A DNA stretch of 64,000 nucleotides from Comamonas sp. (GTDB lineage Bacteria > Pseudomonadota > Gammaproteobacteria > Burkholderiales > Burkholderiaceae_C): assembly GCA_028690035.1 (NCBI GenBank), contig JAQVCA010000001.1:219940-283939 (forward strand). The letters run 5' to 3'. A program made the translations under genes and the position numbers. Below, piece by piece: positions 32,426 to 43,388 of this stretch. The notes below the pieces were generated by a model that saw only the letters and a list, made by a program, of their open reading frames with translations, was not told the origin of the DNA and ran no database searches. Positions within the stretch are counted from its first letter, which is position 1; the number at the start of each line of letters is the position of its first letter.

Positions 32426-33298
32426 GTGAATATGGAACAGGAGAGCACCCTGGCGCAGGCCTTGCCCAGCCTGCAGCCCTCCCAGCGCTGGCCGGTGCTG
32501 TTTGTGGGCCATGGCAGCCCGGTCAATGTGATTGAGCACAATGTTTGGCACCTGACTTGGCGCGACTTAGGGGCTGAATTGCTGCAGCGCTATGGCCGCC
32601 CGCAGCTGATTCTGTGCGTCTCGGCCCATTGGCTGACGCGTGCGGGCTGGAGCGTGACGGGGGCTGCGCAGCCGGCCACGGTGTACGACTTTTCCGGGTT
32701 TCCGCCCGAGCTGTACCAGGTGCAGTACCCGGCACCTGGCGCGCCGCAGGTGGCCCGGGAGCTGGCTGCTTGGCTGCGAGCGCCGCGCCAACAAAAAACG
32801 CCTGCGCTGACAGTGGATGCCGAGCGCGGCTTAGACCATGGCGCCTGGGGTGTGCTGCAGCCCATGTTCCCGCAGGCCGATATCCCGGTACTGCAGCTGA
32901 GCATGGACTACACCGCCAGCATGCAAGAGCACTGGGCGCTGGGCCAGCAACTGGCCGCTTTGCGCGATCAGGGCGTGCTGATCGTGGCCAGCGGCAACAT
33001 CGTGCACAACCTACCAACGCGCCGCTATGGCACCGGCATCAATGCCACCTACCGCTGGGCGCTGCAGTTTGACGACAGGGTGTCCAACCTGATTCTGTCT
33101 GGGCAATTGGAGCCACTGACGCAGTTTGCCCAGTGGGGCGAGATCACCGAGCTGTGCCACCCGACGGCAGAGCATTTCTGGCCATTGCTGTACGCGGCTG
33201 CCAGCGTCCAGCCGGGCGATACCCCGCGCTTTTTCAACGCAGGGTTTCAGATGGCTTCGATCTCGATGCGCTCGGTGCTCTGGGAGGCTGCGGCCTAA
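32426..33298 (+). CDS. LigB/DODA-type extradiol dioxygenase family protein
   Basis: PVLFVGHGSPVNVIEHN, LDHGAWGVLQPMFPQADIPVLQLSMD, VASGNIVHNL. Confidence 0.9.
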   Translation: MNMEQESTLAQALPSLQPSQRWPVLFVGHGSPVNVIEHNVWHLTWRDLGAELLQRYGRPQLILCVSAHWLTRAGWSVTGAAQPATVYDFSGFPPELYQVQYPAPGAPQVARELAAWLRAPRQQKTPALTVDAERGLDHGAWGVLQPMFPQADIPVLQLSMDYTASMQEHWALGQQLAALRDQGVLIVASGNIVHNLPTRRYGTGINATYRWALQFDDRVSNLILSGQLEPLTQFAQWGEITELCHPTAEHFWPLLYAAASVQPGDTPRFFNAGFQMASISMRSVLWEAAA

Positions 33299-34443
33299 CG
33301 GCCATCGATACCTGCGGGCAGGCCCATGCGCTGGTGGTACCAACGGTGGAAATGCTCCATGCCGTCTTCCATCGGACTTTGGTAGGGGCCGACCTCGTTG
33401 TCGCCCCGTTGCCACAGCGCGCGACGGCCCGCGTCCATGCGCTCGCCGATTTCATCGTCTTCGATGGCCGTTTCCATGTAGGCGGCCTGCTGGGCAGCAA
33501 TGAAGTCGGGTTCGAACAGCGCGATGTCTTCGGGGTAGTAGAACTCGACCACGTTCATGGTCTGCTGCGGCCCCAGCGGGTGCAGCGTGGACACCGTGAG
33601 CACCTGCGGGTACCACTCCACCATGATGTGCGGGTAGTAGGTCAGCCAGATGGCGCCACGCTCAGGCAGCTGACCGCCCTGGTAGGCGAGCAGCACCTCA
33701 TGCCATTTTTTGTACACCGGGGAGCCTGGACGCCCAAAACTGGGGGCCACGCCCACGGTCTGCACCGAGTATTCCGTACCAAATTGCCATTGCAAATCAT
33801 TGCAGGTGACAAAGTTGCCCAGCCCGGGGTGGAAAGGCGCGACGTGGTAGTCCTCCAGGTACACCTCGATGAACGTCTTCCAGTTGTAGTTGCACTGGTG
33901 CATTTCGATGTGCCCCAAGCGCATACCCTCCAGGGACAGGTGCTGCGCCGCGCCCATGCCCGCCAGGTCGGCGGCAATATCACGCCCCGCGCTTTCAAAT
34001 AACAGGCCGTTCCATGACTGCAGCCGGTAGTTGTTCAGGTGCTTGCAGGGGTCGTGGTCAAAATGGGGTGCACCCAGCAGCTGCCCGCTGGGGCTGTAGG
34101 TCCAGCGGTGGATGGGGCACACGATGTTGCCGCCCGCATGGGCCGCGCCTTGCTCGTGCAGATTGCCCTGCCCTTTGAGCATGATGGCCTGGCGGTGGCG
34201 GCAGACGTTGGAAACCAGCTCCACCTGGCCCTGGGCATTGCGCACCAGAGTGCGCCCTTCGTTTTCCTGTGGCAGGGCGTAGTAGTCGCCCACCTCCGGC
34301 ACCGCCGCCGTGCTGCCCACGTAACGCGGGCCGTTGGCAAACAGGGTCTGCATTTCACGCTCGAAGAGCGCAGGATCAAAGTAGCTGGAAACCGGCAGCT
34401 GGGTGGCCGTCGGTGACTGCAGTTGAAGGCTTAAATCAGTCAT
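33295..34443 (-). CDS. Aromatic ring-hydroxylating oxygenase, Rieske alpha-subunit-like
   Basis: Rieske CRHRQAIMLKGQGN...CPIHRWTYSPSGQLLG; EVYLEDYHVAPFHPGL Fe-site region. Confidence 0.9.
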   Translation of the reverse strand: MTDLSLQLQSPTATQLPVSSYFDPALFEREMQTLFANGPRYVGSTAAVPEVGDYYALPQENEGRTLVRNAQGQVELVSNVCRHRQAIMLKGQGNLHEQGAAHAGGNIVCPIHRWTYSPSGQLLGAPHFDHDPCKHLNNYRLQSWNGLLFESAGRDIAADLAGMGAAQHLSLEGMRLGHIEMHQCNYNWKTFIEVYLEDYHVAPFHPGLGNFVTCNDLQWQFGTEYSVQTVGVAPSFGRPGSPVYKKWHEVLLAYQGGQLPERGAIWLTYYPHIMVEWYPQVLTVSTLHPLGPQQTMNVVEFYYPEDIALFEPDFIAAQQAAYMETAIEDDEIGERMDAGRRALWQRGDNEVGPYQSPMEDGMEHFHRWYHQRMGLPAGIDGR

Positions 34444-34595
34444 AGAAACGGGCTGACCTAAAACTCCCCCACAGGGAGATGGTGGATGAACAAAAACACA
34501 AGACCGACAGCACCCCCACGGTAATGAAGGCAGCTGTCGGCCCTGCGACGGGGTGCCATTGTACGAAGCGCCCCTATGGTGTGCTGTTGGCGGGT

Positions 34596-34961
<366 letters not shown>

Positions 34962-35002
34962 TTAAAACAAAAACATAGCTATCTGCGCTTACCCAGCAAG
35001 GC

Positions 35003-36697
35003 TTAGAGCGCTAAAACATGTGTCATTGGTGTCTGAAAATCCTGCCCAAAGGCCGTGTTCGACAAGCGCGGCCCCACCGGGGCCTGGGCACGCTTGTAGG
35101 CATTGGTGCGCAGCGCCCGCTGCACGCGCTGCACCAAGGCAGCGTCAAACCCTGCCGCCTCCAGCTGCGCGGTACTGGCGCCTTGCTCCAGGTAGCGCCG
35201 CAGCACCGCATCCAGCACGGGGTACGGTGGCAGGCTGTCTTCGTCCTTTTGCCCAGGACGCAGCTCAGCGCTGGGCGGGCGGGTGATGATGCGCTCGGGG
35301 ATCGGGTTGCTGCCGGTGCCAAACGGGTCGTTGGCGTTGCGCCAGCGCGCCAGGGCGAACACCTCGGTCTTGTACACATCGCACAGCACGGCAAAACCGC
35401 CCGCCATGTCGCCGTACAGGGTGCTGTAGCCCATGGCGATCTCGCTTTTGTTGCTGGTGGTCAGCACCACATGGCCCAGTTTGTTGGACAGCGCCATCAG
35501 CAGCACACCCCGGCAGCGCGCCTGCAGGTTTTCTTCGGTGGTGTCCGGGGCACGACCGGCAAACAGGGGGGCCAGTGCCTGTTCAAAGGCCTGCACCTGG
35601 GGCGCGATGGCAATCACATCGTGCTGCACGCCCAGGCGCTGGGCCATTTCCCGGGCGTCCTGCCAGCTCATGTCCGCCGTGTAGGGCGAGGGCATCATCA
35701 CCGTGCGCACGCGCTGCGCACCCAGAGCATCGACGGCAATCGCCAATACCAGTGCCGAGTCGATGCCCCCTGACAGGCCCAGCAAGGCACCGGGAAAGCG
35801 GTTTTTCTCGACGTAGTCGCGCACGGCCAGCACCAAGGCGTGCCACAGCGCGGGCAGTGGCTCCAGCTGGGGTGCCTGCGGCCCGGGCAGCAGCACAGCA
35901 CCCGCCGATGGCGCACCCAGCTGCAGCGGCACATCGACCTGGGCTGGCACAAAACTGGGCGCGCGCACAGCCAGCTGGCCCTGGGCATCGACGGCCATGC
36001 TACAGCCCGCAAAAACCCAGGCATCCTGCCCACCGACCCCATTGGCGGTCACGATGGGCAGCCCTACCGCGCGGGCACAAGCGCCCAGCTGCTGGGGCCA
36101 CTGCGCGTAGTGCGCGGCCTCAAAGGGCTGGGCCTGCAGCACCAGCAGCACCTGCGCACCGGCAGCGCGTGCCGCCTGGGTGCAGGCGGGGCGCAGCACG
36201 TCCTGCTCCAGCAACACACCCACGTGCAGGCCGCTGGCCAGCGCCACCACGCAGGGCGCGATAGCGTCGGCGCCCTGCCCTGCGGTGGCGCGCTGGTGCA
36301 GGTTCTGGTACTGGCGGCTGTACAGCAGTGCAGCTTCCACCCCGGTCTGCTGGGCTGTCTGCGCCAAAACCGTGCCGTTGCGGATGACGCTGGCGCCATT
36401 CAGGCACCGAGCGCTGCCTGGCGCAACCTGATCGTGCCCCAACACGATGGTCAGCTGCGGCCACTGGCCACTGGCCTGCACCAGCTGCGCCAGGGCCGCA
36501 GCGCTGGCCTGCTGGTACGCAGCGCGCAAGACGTAGTCACCCGCACCCGCGCCCCCGGGCAGGGCTTGGGCAGGCAGCAGCAGCGCCTGCGCACCGTCGT
36601 CGTGGGCCTGCTGGGCTGAGGTGAGTATGTACTGCAGGCGGGCATCCCAATCGCCCAGCTGACTGAGGGGCTGGCAAACACGCAAGAAATGATTCAT
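35003..36697 (-). CDS. nadE: Glutamine-dependent NAD+ synthase
   Basis: Nitrilase-like N-terminus; LSGGIDSALVLAIAVDALG, TTSNKSEIAMGYSTLYGDMAGGFAVLCDVYKTEV. Confidence 0.95.
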   Translation of the reverse strand: MNHFLRVCQPLSQLGDWDARLQYILTSAQQAHDDGAQALLLPAQALPGGAGAGDYVLRAAYQQASAAALAQLVQASGQWPQLTIVLGHDQVAPGSARCLNGASVIRNGTVLAQTAQQTGVEAALLYSRQYQNLHQRATAGQGADAIAPCVVALASGLHVGVLLEQDVLRPACTQAARAAGAQVLLVLQAQPFEAAHYAQWPQQLGACARAVGLPIVTANGVGGQDAWVFAGCSMAVDAQGQLAVRAPSFVPAQVDVPLQLGAPSAGAVLLPGPQAPQLEPLPALWHALVLAVRDYVEKNRFPGALLGLSGGIDSALVLAIAVDALGAQRVRTVMMPSPYTADMSWQDAREMAQRLGVQHDVIAIAPQVQAFEQALAPLFAGRAPDTTEENLQARCRGVLLMALSNKLGHVVLTTSNKSEIAMGYSTLYGDMAGGFAVLCDVYKTEVFALARWRNANDPFGTGSNPIPERIITRPPSAELRPGQKDEDSLPPYPVLDAVLRRYLEQGASTAQLEAAGFDAALVQRVQRALRTNAYKRAQAPVGPRLSNTAFGQDFQTPMTHVLAL

Positions 36698-36825
36698 AGG
36701 ATGCGTCCGTTGTGGCGGCAAAACCGTGAATTATCGGGCCATGCTCCCAGACCAGCAGCACCCCGCGTGCTATGGCCGTTTCCGGGCGAAAAAATCCCCT
36801 TATCATCCTTCGGGATTAACTTCAC

Positions 36826-37815
36826 TTGCCTATGACCACGCTTGTCCCATCTCACCGGTTGCTGCAATCCCGCTGGCTGCGGTGGTTGCCTTACCTGCTG
36901 CTACTGTGGCTGCTGGCGGGGTGTGACTCGCATCTGGACAGCGCCAGCGACTACCAGCCCCAGTTCAGCCTGCAGCCAGCCAGCCAGATGCAGCAACGCA
37001 CCGTGCGCGTGGGCATCCACCCCCTGCACAACCCGGCGCTTCTGTTCGAGCGCTACGCGCCGATTGTGGAGCGCCTGAACACACGCATCCCGCAGGCACG
37101 CTTCACCCTGGAGGCTTCGCGCAACTACGCCGAGTTCGAAGAAAAACTGGCCCAGCGCCAGCTGGATATTGCCTTGCCCAACCCGTACCAGACGCTGCAA
37201 GCGCAGCGCTACGGCTACCGCGTCTTTGGCAAGATGGGCGACGATGCCATGTTCCGGGGGGTAGTGCTGGTGCGCGCCGACAGCGCTGTACATCACCCCC
37301 AGGATCTGCGTGGCAAGGCGATCAGCTTTCCCTCGCCCACAGCCCTGGCCGCCACCTTGCAGCCACAACTGGCGCTGCACCAGCAGGGTTTGCCCTTTGG
37401 CAGCTATGAGGCACGCTACGTCGGCTCGCAGGAGTCTTCGATCATGAACGTCGTGCTGGGGCACACCGCTGCAGGCGCAACCTGGCCAGCGCCCTGGCAG
37501 AGTTTCCAACATACGCAGCCCGAGCTGGCCGCGCAGCTGCGCGTGCTGCTGGAAACCCCCTCCCTGGTCAACAACGCCCTGGTTGCCAAAGACGACCTGC
37601 CCGCGTCCCTGCTCGATGCGGTGGCCCAGATCCTTTTCACTCTGCACACAGATGCCACGGGCCAGGCTATGCTGGCTGCCTTGCCGGTATCGCGCTTTGA
37701 GCCAGCGTCGCTGCAGACCTACGCGCCCGTGCAGCGCTTTCTGGACGATTACGCCCGCCAGATCCACCCGTTAGCACCAGAGGCCACGCCGCCCGATGCG
37801 TTGGAGCAGCCATGA
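36826..37815 (+). CDS. PhnD-like phosphate/phosphonate-type substrate-binding lipoprotein
   Basis: Lipobox LLAGC; RVGIHPLHNPALLFERYAPIVERLNTRIPQARFTLEASRNYAEFEEKLAQRQLDIALPNPYQTLQA. Confidence 0.85.
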   Translation: MPMTTLVPSHRLLQSRWLRWLPYLLLLWLLAGCDSHLDSASDYQPQFSLQPASQMQQRTVRVGIHPLHNPALLFERYAPIVERLNTRIPQARFTLEASRNYAEFEEKLAQRQLDIALPNPYQTLQAQRYGYRVFGKMGDDAMFRGVVLVRADSAVHHPQDLRGKAISFPSPTALAATLQPQLALHQQGLPFGSYEARYVGSQESSIMNVVLGHTAAGATWPAPWQSFQHTQPELAAQLRVLLETPSLVNNALVAKDDLPASLLDAVAQILFTLHTDATGQAMLAALPVSRFEPASLQTYAPVQRFLDDYARQIHPLAPEATPPDALEQP

Positions 37816-39092
37816 CACACACCCTCGCTGCACGCTGGCGCCAATGGCAGATGCGCTGGCGCAACACCAGCTTTCGCAGCCGCCTGATCTGGGGCGTCAC
37901 GGGCTTGCACCTGGCGCTCATGCTCCTTGTGGTGTCAGACTTGGTGTGGCGTCAGCATATGTTTTTGCACAACCAGGGCGAAGAGCATGCCCGCAGCCTG
38001 GCCCAGACGCTGGCCGTGAGCAGCACCTCCTGGGTCATGGCGCAGGATGTTTCGGGCCTGCAGGAGGTGGTCGAATCTGTGGCCAGCAACCCCCATGTGC
38101 GCTACGTCATGGTGCTCTCCCCCTCGGGACAGGTGCTGGCCCACAGCAACCGCGCCTGGCTGGGCATGTACGCCAGCGATGCCACCAGCGTGCGCCTACT
38201 GCAGGCGCCAACGCGTGCGCAAGTCCTGGTACACAGCCGCAACCTAGAAGACATTGCCGCGCCCATCATGTCCGATTCCTTGCTGATGGCCTGGGCGCGC
38301 GTGGGCATCGGACAGGAACATATTCGCAGCAACCTGCAGCAATCCGTTCTGCTCAGTCTGGCTTACATCCTGCTCGGCACGCTGCTCGCCTATCTGGTGG
38401 CCCGCATCACGGCCAACTGGCTGGTGGCCGGACTGCAGCGCTTGGCTGCCGGGTTTGAGCGTGCTGGCGGGGGTGAGCGGGGCTTTCGGCTGGACCAGCT
38501 GCACAACGACGAAGTGGGCCGCCTGGGCCAGCGCTTCAACGATCTGCTCCACGATCTGGAGAAAAACGAGGCCCAACTGCTGGCCCTGGCCACCACCGAC
38601 TTTCTCACCGGCCTGGCCAACCGGCGCAGCTTCATGGAAAAGATGCAAAACGAGCTGGCACGCCTGCAGCGCGCCCCTGCGCAAGGGGCGACGGTGATGA
38701 TGCTGGACTTGGACCACTTCAAGCATGTCAACGACACCTACGGCCATGCCGCCGGGGACGCCGTGCTGCGCCATGTGGCGCAACTGATGCGCGACAACGT
38801 ACGCAAAATCGATCTGTGCGGGCGCCTGGGTGGGGAAGAATTCGCCATTTTGCTGCCCTACACGCACCTGAATGCGGCACAAAATTTTGCCGAGCGCCTG
38901 CGTGCGGTCGTGGGCAGCAACCCCACCCGGGTAGAGGGCCACACCATTTCGATCACCATCAGCATCGGCCTGTCCGCTCTGGAGCCTACCGACGAACTGC
39001 CCGACCGTGCCCTGGCACGTGCCGACGAGGCGCTCTACCGGGCCAAGGCCACGGGGCGCAATCGGGTCGTGCTGTACACCCCAGCGGGGTAG
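37812..39092 (+). CDS. Membrane diguanylate cyclase (HAMP-like region and GGDEF domain)
   Basis: ATTDFLTGLANRRSFMEKM, MLDLDHFKHVNDTYGHAAGD, GRLGGEEFAILLP; N-terminal TM pair; ATGA overlap with the preceding gene. Confidence 0.92.
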   Translation: MTHTLAARWRQWQMRWRNTSFRSRLIWGVTGLHLALMLLVVSDLVWRQHMFLHNQGEEHARSLAQTLAVSSTSWVMAQDVSGLQEVVESVASNPHVRYVMVLSPSGQVLAHSNRAWLGMYASDATSVRLLQAPTRAQVLVHSRNLEDIAAPIMSDSLLMAWARVGIGQEHIRSNLQQSVLLSLAYILLGTLLAYLVARITANWLVAGLQRLAAGFERAGGGERGFRLDQLHNDEVGRLGQRFNDLLHDLEKNEAQLLALATTDFLTGLANRRSFMEKMQNELARLQRAPAQGATVMMLDLDHFKHVNDTYGHAAGDAVLRHVAQLMRDNVRKIDLCGRLGGEEFAILLPYTHLNAAQNFAERLRAVVGSNPTRVEGHTISITISIGLSALEPTDELPDRALARADEALYRAKATGRNRVVLYTPAG

Positions 39093-39149
39093 TGGTTTCG
39101 TTGCACACCGCGCACCGTATCCCACCGACCCCCCCCTTAGAAACCCGAT

Positions 39150-39950
39150 ATGCACATCCCCACCAATGAATTCAAACAGCGCTTGCTGCGCGGCGACACC
39201 CAATACGGCCTGTGGCTGGGCCTGGCCCAGACCCTGAGCGCCGAAATCTGCGCGGGCGCCGGTTTTGACTGGCTGCTCATCGATGCCGAGCACGGCCCCA
39301 ACGACCTGCGCAGCATCCTGGCGCAGCTGCAGGTGATTGCCGCGTACGGCTCGCACCCCGTGGTGCGCCCGCCGCACGGCGACCATGTGCTCATCAAACA
39401 GCTGCTGGAAACCGGTGTGCAGACCCTGATGATCCCCATGGTGGAATCGGCCGAGCAGGCGGCGCACCTGGTGCAGGCCATGCGCTACCCGCCCCACGGC
39501 ATTCGCGGCGTGGGCAGTGCGCTGGCACGCGCCTCGCGCTGGGGGCGCATTGGCGACTATATGCACAGCGCCAACGACCAGATGTGCCTGCTGGTGCAGG
39601 TGGAAACGCGCGCCGGCCTTGAAAATCTGGACGCGATCCGCGCCGTCGAGGGCGTCGATGGCATCTTCTTTGGCGCGGCCGATCTGGCGGCCTCGTTCGG
39701 CCTGACGGGCGAGGCCGACCACCCCGACATCGTGCGCATGATCGAAGACGCCTTGCGCCGCGTCAGTGCCCAAGGCACCTGGGGCGGCGTGCTGTGCGGG
39801 GACCGCGCACTCATCCAGCGCTACCAAGCCGCTGGCGCGCGCTTTGTGGCTGTGGGGGTCGATTCCATGATCCTGTCGGCTGCCACCTCACAGCTGTGCG
39901 CGCTCTACAAGCCCGAAACTGCCAGCGCCAGCACCGGCGCCAGTTACTGA
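39150..39950 (+). CDS. hpaI: HpaI-type aldolase (4-hydroxy-2-oxoheptanedioate aldolase-like)
   Basis: YGLWLGLAQTLSAEICAGAGFDWLLIDAEHGPNDL, PMVESAEQAAHLVQAMRYPPHGIRGVG. Confidence 0.9.
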   Translation: MHIPTNEFKQRLLRGDTQYGLWLGLAQTLSAEICAGAGFDWLLIDAEHGPNDLRSILAQLQVIAAYGSHPVVRPPHGDHVLIKQLLETGVQTLMIPMVESAEQAAHLVQAMRYPPHGIRGVGSALARASRWGRIGDYMHSANDQMCLLVQVETRAGLENLDAIRAVEGVDGIFFGAADLAASFGLTGEADHPDIVRMIEDALRRVSAQGTWGGVLCGDRALIQRYQAAGARFVAVGVDSMILSAATSQLCALYKPETASASTGASY

Positions 39951-39961
39951 GCTCCACGGCC

Positions 39962-40063
39962 AAAGCTATCAAAATAAAAGCGTTTACCGCTGGTAAGAAA
40001 AGGTTTTCAAGACAAAAACCATCTGAAATCAAGCAAAACCAAGCGCTAGCAGCTATCAAAAAA
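39962..40063. repeat. Dispersed palindromic repeat, full copy
   Basis: AAAGCTATCAAAATAAAAGCGTTTACC ... AAGCGCTAGCAGCTATCAAAAAA; just after the hpaI stop. Confidence 0.75.
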
Positions 40064-40088
40064 GGCCGCCCCGATAGGAGCGGCCTTT
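40061..40088 (-). terminator. Intrinsic terminator downstream of the TRAP SBP gene
   Basis: aaaggccgccccgataggagcggccttt with A-run upstream on +. Confidence 0.75.
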
Positions 40089-40147
40089 GGTTGTGCGGTA
40101 CTGCGGTACTGTGGTACGGCCCTTCGCAGGCCGCCCAGGTCCGCACC

Positions 40148-41230
40148 TTAGAGCTTGACCGAGGTCATGTAGCGGTTGTATTGGAACTCGGAATAGCGCT
40201 CCCACAGCAGCTGGTCGCGCTGGAAGGCGCGCATGTGCTGGTGGATCTTCTTGAACGTGGGCGACTTGGCCTCTTGCTCGGCAATCACTTCCATCGAAGC
40301 CTTAAAGCCAGCATCCAGGAAATCCTTGGGGAAGGCGCTGAGTTTGGTGCCCTCGCCCACCAGCTTCTTCAGCGCCACGGGGTTGAGCGCACTGTACTTG
40401 GCGGTCATGTCGCGCGCGGCCACCTGGCAGGCTGCATCGACCATGGCCTGGAACTCTTTGGGCAAGGCCGCGTAGGCTTTGGCGTTGATGAAGAATTCCA
40501 GCTCGGCGCTGCCTTCCCACCAGCCGGGGTAGTAGTAGTAGGGTGCCACTTTGGCAAAGCCCAGCTTCTGGTCGTCGTAGGGGCCCACGAACTCGACCGC
40601 ATCCAGCGTGCCTTTTTCCAGGGCCTGGTACACCTCGCCCACGGGCATGTTCTGCGAGACCACGCCCAGCTTTTGCATCGCGTCACCAAACAGGCCACCG
40701 CCCAGGCGCATTTTCAGACCCTTGAGGTCGGCCACCGACTTGATTTCCTTGCGGTACCAGCCGCCCATTTGCGTGCCGGTGTTGCCCGCGCTTTGGCTGC
40801 GGATGTTGTACTGCGCGTAAAACTCGTCCATCAGCTTGCGCCCGCCGCCATGCTCCATCCAGGCATCCATCTGGCGCGCGGTCAGGCCAAAAGGCACGGC
40901 GCAGCCAAAGGCGAAGGTGTAGTCCTTGCCGGTGAAGTAGTAAGGCGCCGTCAAGGCCATTTCGACAGTGCTGTTTTGTAGGCCATCGACCACGCCAAAC
41001 GCGGGCATCAGCTCGCCGGCGGCGTGTAGCGAAATTTCAAACTTGCCGCCAGACAGCTCTTTGACGGTATGGGCCATCTTTTCAGCACTACCAAAAATGG
41101 TGTCCAGCGACTTGGGAAAGCTGGCCGCCAGGCGCCAGCGCACCGACGCCTGAGCATGCACAGCCGGGGCCACCCCCGCAGCCAAAATGCCGGCGACACC
41201 GGCCTGCTTGATCATGGAACGACGATCCAT
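40148..41230 (-). CDS. TRAP transporter substrate-binding protein (DctP family)
   Basis: Tat-like MDRRSMIKQAGVAGILAAGVAPAVHAQASVRWRLAASFPKSLDTIFGSAEKMAHTV. Confidence 0.92.
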   Translation of the reverse strand: MDRRSMIKQAGVAGILAAGVAPAVHAQASVRWRLAASFPKSLDTIFGSAEKMAHTVKELSGGKFEISLHAAGELMPAFGVVDGLQNSTVEMALTAPYYFTGKDYTFAFGCAVPFGLTARQMDAWMEHGGGRKLMDEFYAQYNIRSQSAGNTGTQMGGWYRKEIKSVADLKGLKMRLGGGLFGDAMQKLGVVSQNMPVGEVYQALEKGTLDAVEFVGPYDDQKLGFAKVAPYYYYPGWWEGSAELEFFINAKAYAALPKEFQAMVDAACQVAARDMTAKYSALNPVALKKLVGEGTKLSAFPKDFLDAGFKASMEVIAEQEAKSPTFKKIHQHMRAFQRDQLLWERYSEFQYNRYMTSVKL

Positions 41231-41409
41231 AGCATCTCCTTGGAAGAAAAACATGCGCGTGGGCACCATGCCCTATGCTGCGCGAACTGCGCAGTATTTC
41301 ACAGCACGCACGTTTTTTTCTGGCCAGAAATGCGAATCGGGCAAGCCCAGCCACACCAAACGCGATGACTGGCAGCGCCACCAGCGATGGCGCATAGGCC
41401 GCCAGCCAG

Positions 41410-43293
41410 TCAGGATGCGGGCAGAAAGCGCTGGCGGATGCTGCGCTCAATGCCCGCTGCATCCAGCCCCTGCAAGGCCAGCAGCTTGGCAGGGTCGCCA
41501 TGTTCAATGAAGCGATCGGGCAAACCCAGCTGCAAGACCGGCTTGACCACCCCCACCTGCGCCAAGGCTTCCAGCACGGCACTGCCAGCGCCGCCTTGGA
41601 GGCACCCCTCCTCCACCGTGACCAGCGCATCGTGGCTGGCAGCCAGCTCCAGCAGCAGTGCGGTATCGAGCGGCTTGGCCCAGCGCATATTGGCCACGGT
41701 GGCATCCAGCAGCTCGGCGGCTTCCAGCGCTGGGTACAGCAAGGTGCCAAACGCCAAGATGGCAATTTTTTGCGACGCCTCTGCGTTACGCACCGTGCGG
41801 CGGATTTCGCCCTTGCCAAACGGCAGACTGCTCAGATCGTCCAGCGGCTCCACCCCGACCCCTGCGCCACGCGGATAACGCACGCACACCGGGTGGTCTT
41901 GCTCGTAGGCGCTGGTGAGCAGCTGGCGGCATTCGCGCTCGTCGGCCGGGCAGGCCATGCTGACATTGGGAATGCAGCGCACAAAGGCAATGTCGTAGGC
42001 GCCAGCGTGCGTGGCGCCATCGGCCCCCACGAGCCCGGCGCGGTCCAGCGCCAGCACCATGGGCAGCTTTTGCAGCGCGACATCGTGGATCAGCTGGTCG
42101 TAGGCGCGCTGCAAGAAGGTGGAATAAATCGCCACCACGGGCTTGACGCCCTCACAGGCCAAGCCCGCCGCAAAGGTGACGGCATGCTGTTCGGCAATAC
42201 CCACGTCGTAGTAGCGTTCAGGAAAGCGCCGATGGAACTCCACCATGCCCGAGCCCTCGCGCATCGCCGGGGTGATGCCTACCAGACGCTGATCGTGTGC
42301 GGCCATATCGCACAGCCATTGGCCAAACACCTGGGTGAAGGTGGGTTTGGGCGGCGTGGCCGGCTTGACGATACCCACCTTGGGGTCGAACTTGCCCGGC
42401 CCGTGGTAGGTGATGGGATCGATCTCCGCGAGCTTGTAGCCCTGCCCTTTTTTGGTGACCACATGCAAAAACTGCGGGCCGTCGAGCTGGCGGATATTTT
42501 CCAGCGTGGGGATGAGCGAATCCAGGTCGTGCCCATCGATGGGGCCGATGTAGTTGAAGCCAAAGTTCTCAAACAACGTGGCGGGCACCACCATGCCCTT
42601 GGCGTGCTGCTCCAGCCGCTTGGCCAACTCCAGCAAGGGCGGCACATTTTTGAGCACGTTTTTGCCCACATGGCGCGCCGCCGAATAGAACTGCCCACTC
42701 ATGAGCTGCGCCAGATAGCGGTTGAGCGCACCCACGGGCGGACTGATGCTCATGTCGTTGTCGTTCAGGATGACCAGCAAATTGCCATCCAGCACCCCAG
42801 CGTTGTTCATGGCCTCAAAGGCCATGCCCGCCGTCATGGCGCCATCGCCAATCACAGCAATGGCGCGGCGCTTTTCGCCCTTGCGTTTGGCGGCCATGGC
42901 CATGCCCAGCGCCGCCGAGATGCTGGTCGAAGAATGCGCCGTGCCAAAGGTGTCGTAGGGGCTTTCGGTACGCAGTGGAAAACCGGAAATCCCGCCCAGC
43001 TGGCGCAGCGTGGCCATGCGGTCGCGCCGGCCCGTCAAGATTTTGTGCGGGTAGGTCTGGTGGCCCACATCCCAGACGATACGGTCGTAGGGCGTGTTGA
43101 AGACGTAGTGCAGCGCCACCGTCAGCTCCACCGTGCCCAGGTTGGAGCTCAAATGCCCCCCCGTCTTGGACACACTGTCCAAGACATAGGCGCGCAGCTC
43201 ATCGGCCACCGCGGGCAGCTGACCGCGCGCCATGGTGCGCAGATCGGCAGGGTCATTGATTTTTTGTAGCAAGGGGTAGGCGTTGGCTGTCAT
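41410..43293 (-). CDS. dxs: 1-deoxy-D-xylulose-5-phosphate synthase
   Basis: [64 protein letters not shown]. Confidence 0.97.
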   Translation of the reverse strand: MTANAYPLLQKINDPADLRTMARGQLPAVADELRAYVLDSVSKTGGHLSSNLGTVELTVALHYVFNTPYDRIVWDVGHQTYPHKILTGRRDRMATLRQLGGISGFPLRTESPYDTFGTAHSSTSISAALGMAMAAKRKGEKRRAIAVIGDGAMTAGMAFEAMNNAGVLDGNLLVILNDNDMSISPPVGALNRYLAQLMSGQFYSAARHVGKNVLKNVPPLLELAKRLEQHAKGMVVPATLFENFGFNYIGPIDGHDLDSLIPTLENIRQLDGPQFLHVVTKKGQGYKLAEIDPITYHGPGKFDPKVGIVKPATPPKPTFTQVFGQWLCDMAAHDQRLVGITPAMREGSGMVEFHRRFPERYYDVGIAEQHAVTFAAGLACEGVKPVVAIYSTFLQRAYDQLIHDVALQKLPMVLALDRAGLVGADGATHAGAYDIAFVRCIPNVSMACPADERECRQLLTSAYEQDHPVCVRYPRGAGVGVEPLDDLSSLPFGKGEIRRTVRNAEASQKIAILAFGTLLYPALEAAELLDATVANMRWAKPLDTALLLELAASHDALVTVEEGCLQGGAGSAVLEALAQVGVVKPVLQLGLPDRFIEHGDPAKLLALQGLDAAGIERSIRQRFLPAS

Positions 43294-43388
43294 TTATCCA
43301 CCATTTTCAGTCTGAAAAGCCCAAGGGGCCAGCGGCCCCAGCTATCTTTTTTGCAGTCATTGGGTCACTGCAATGGCACCGTGTCGCG

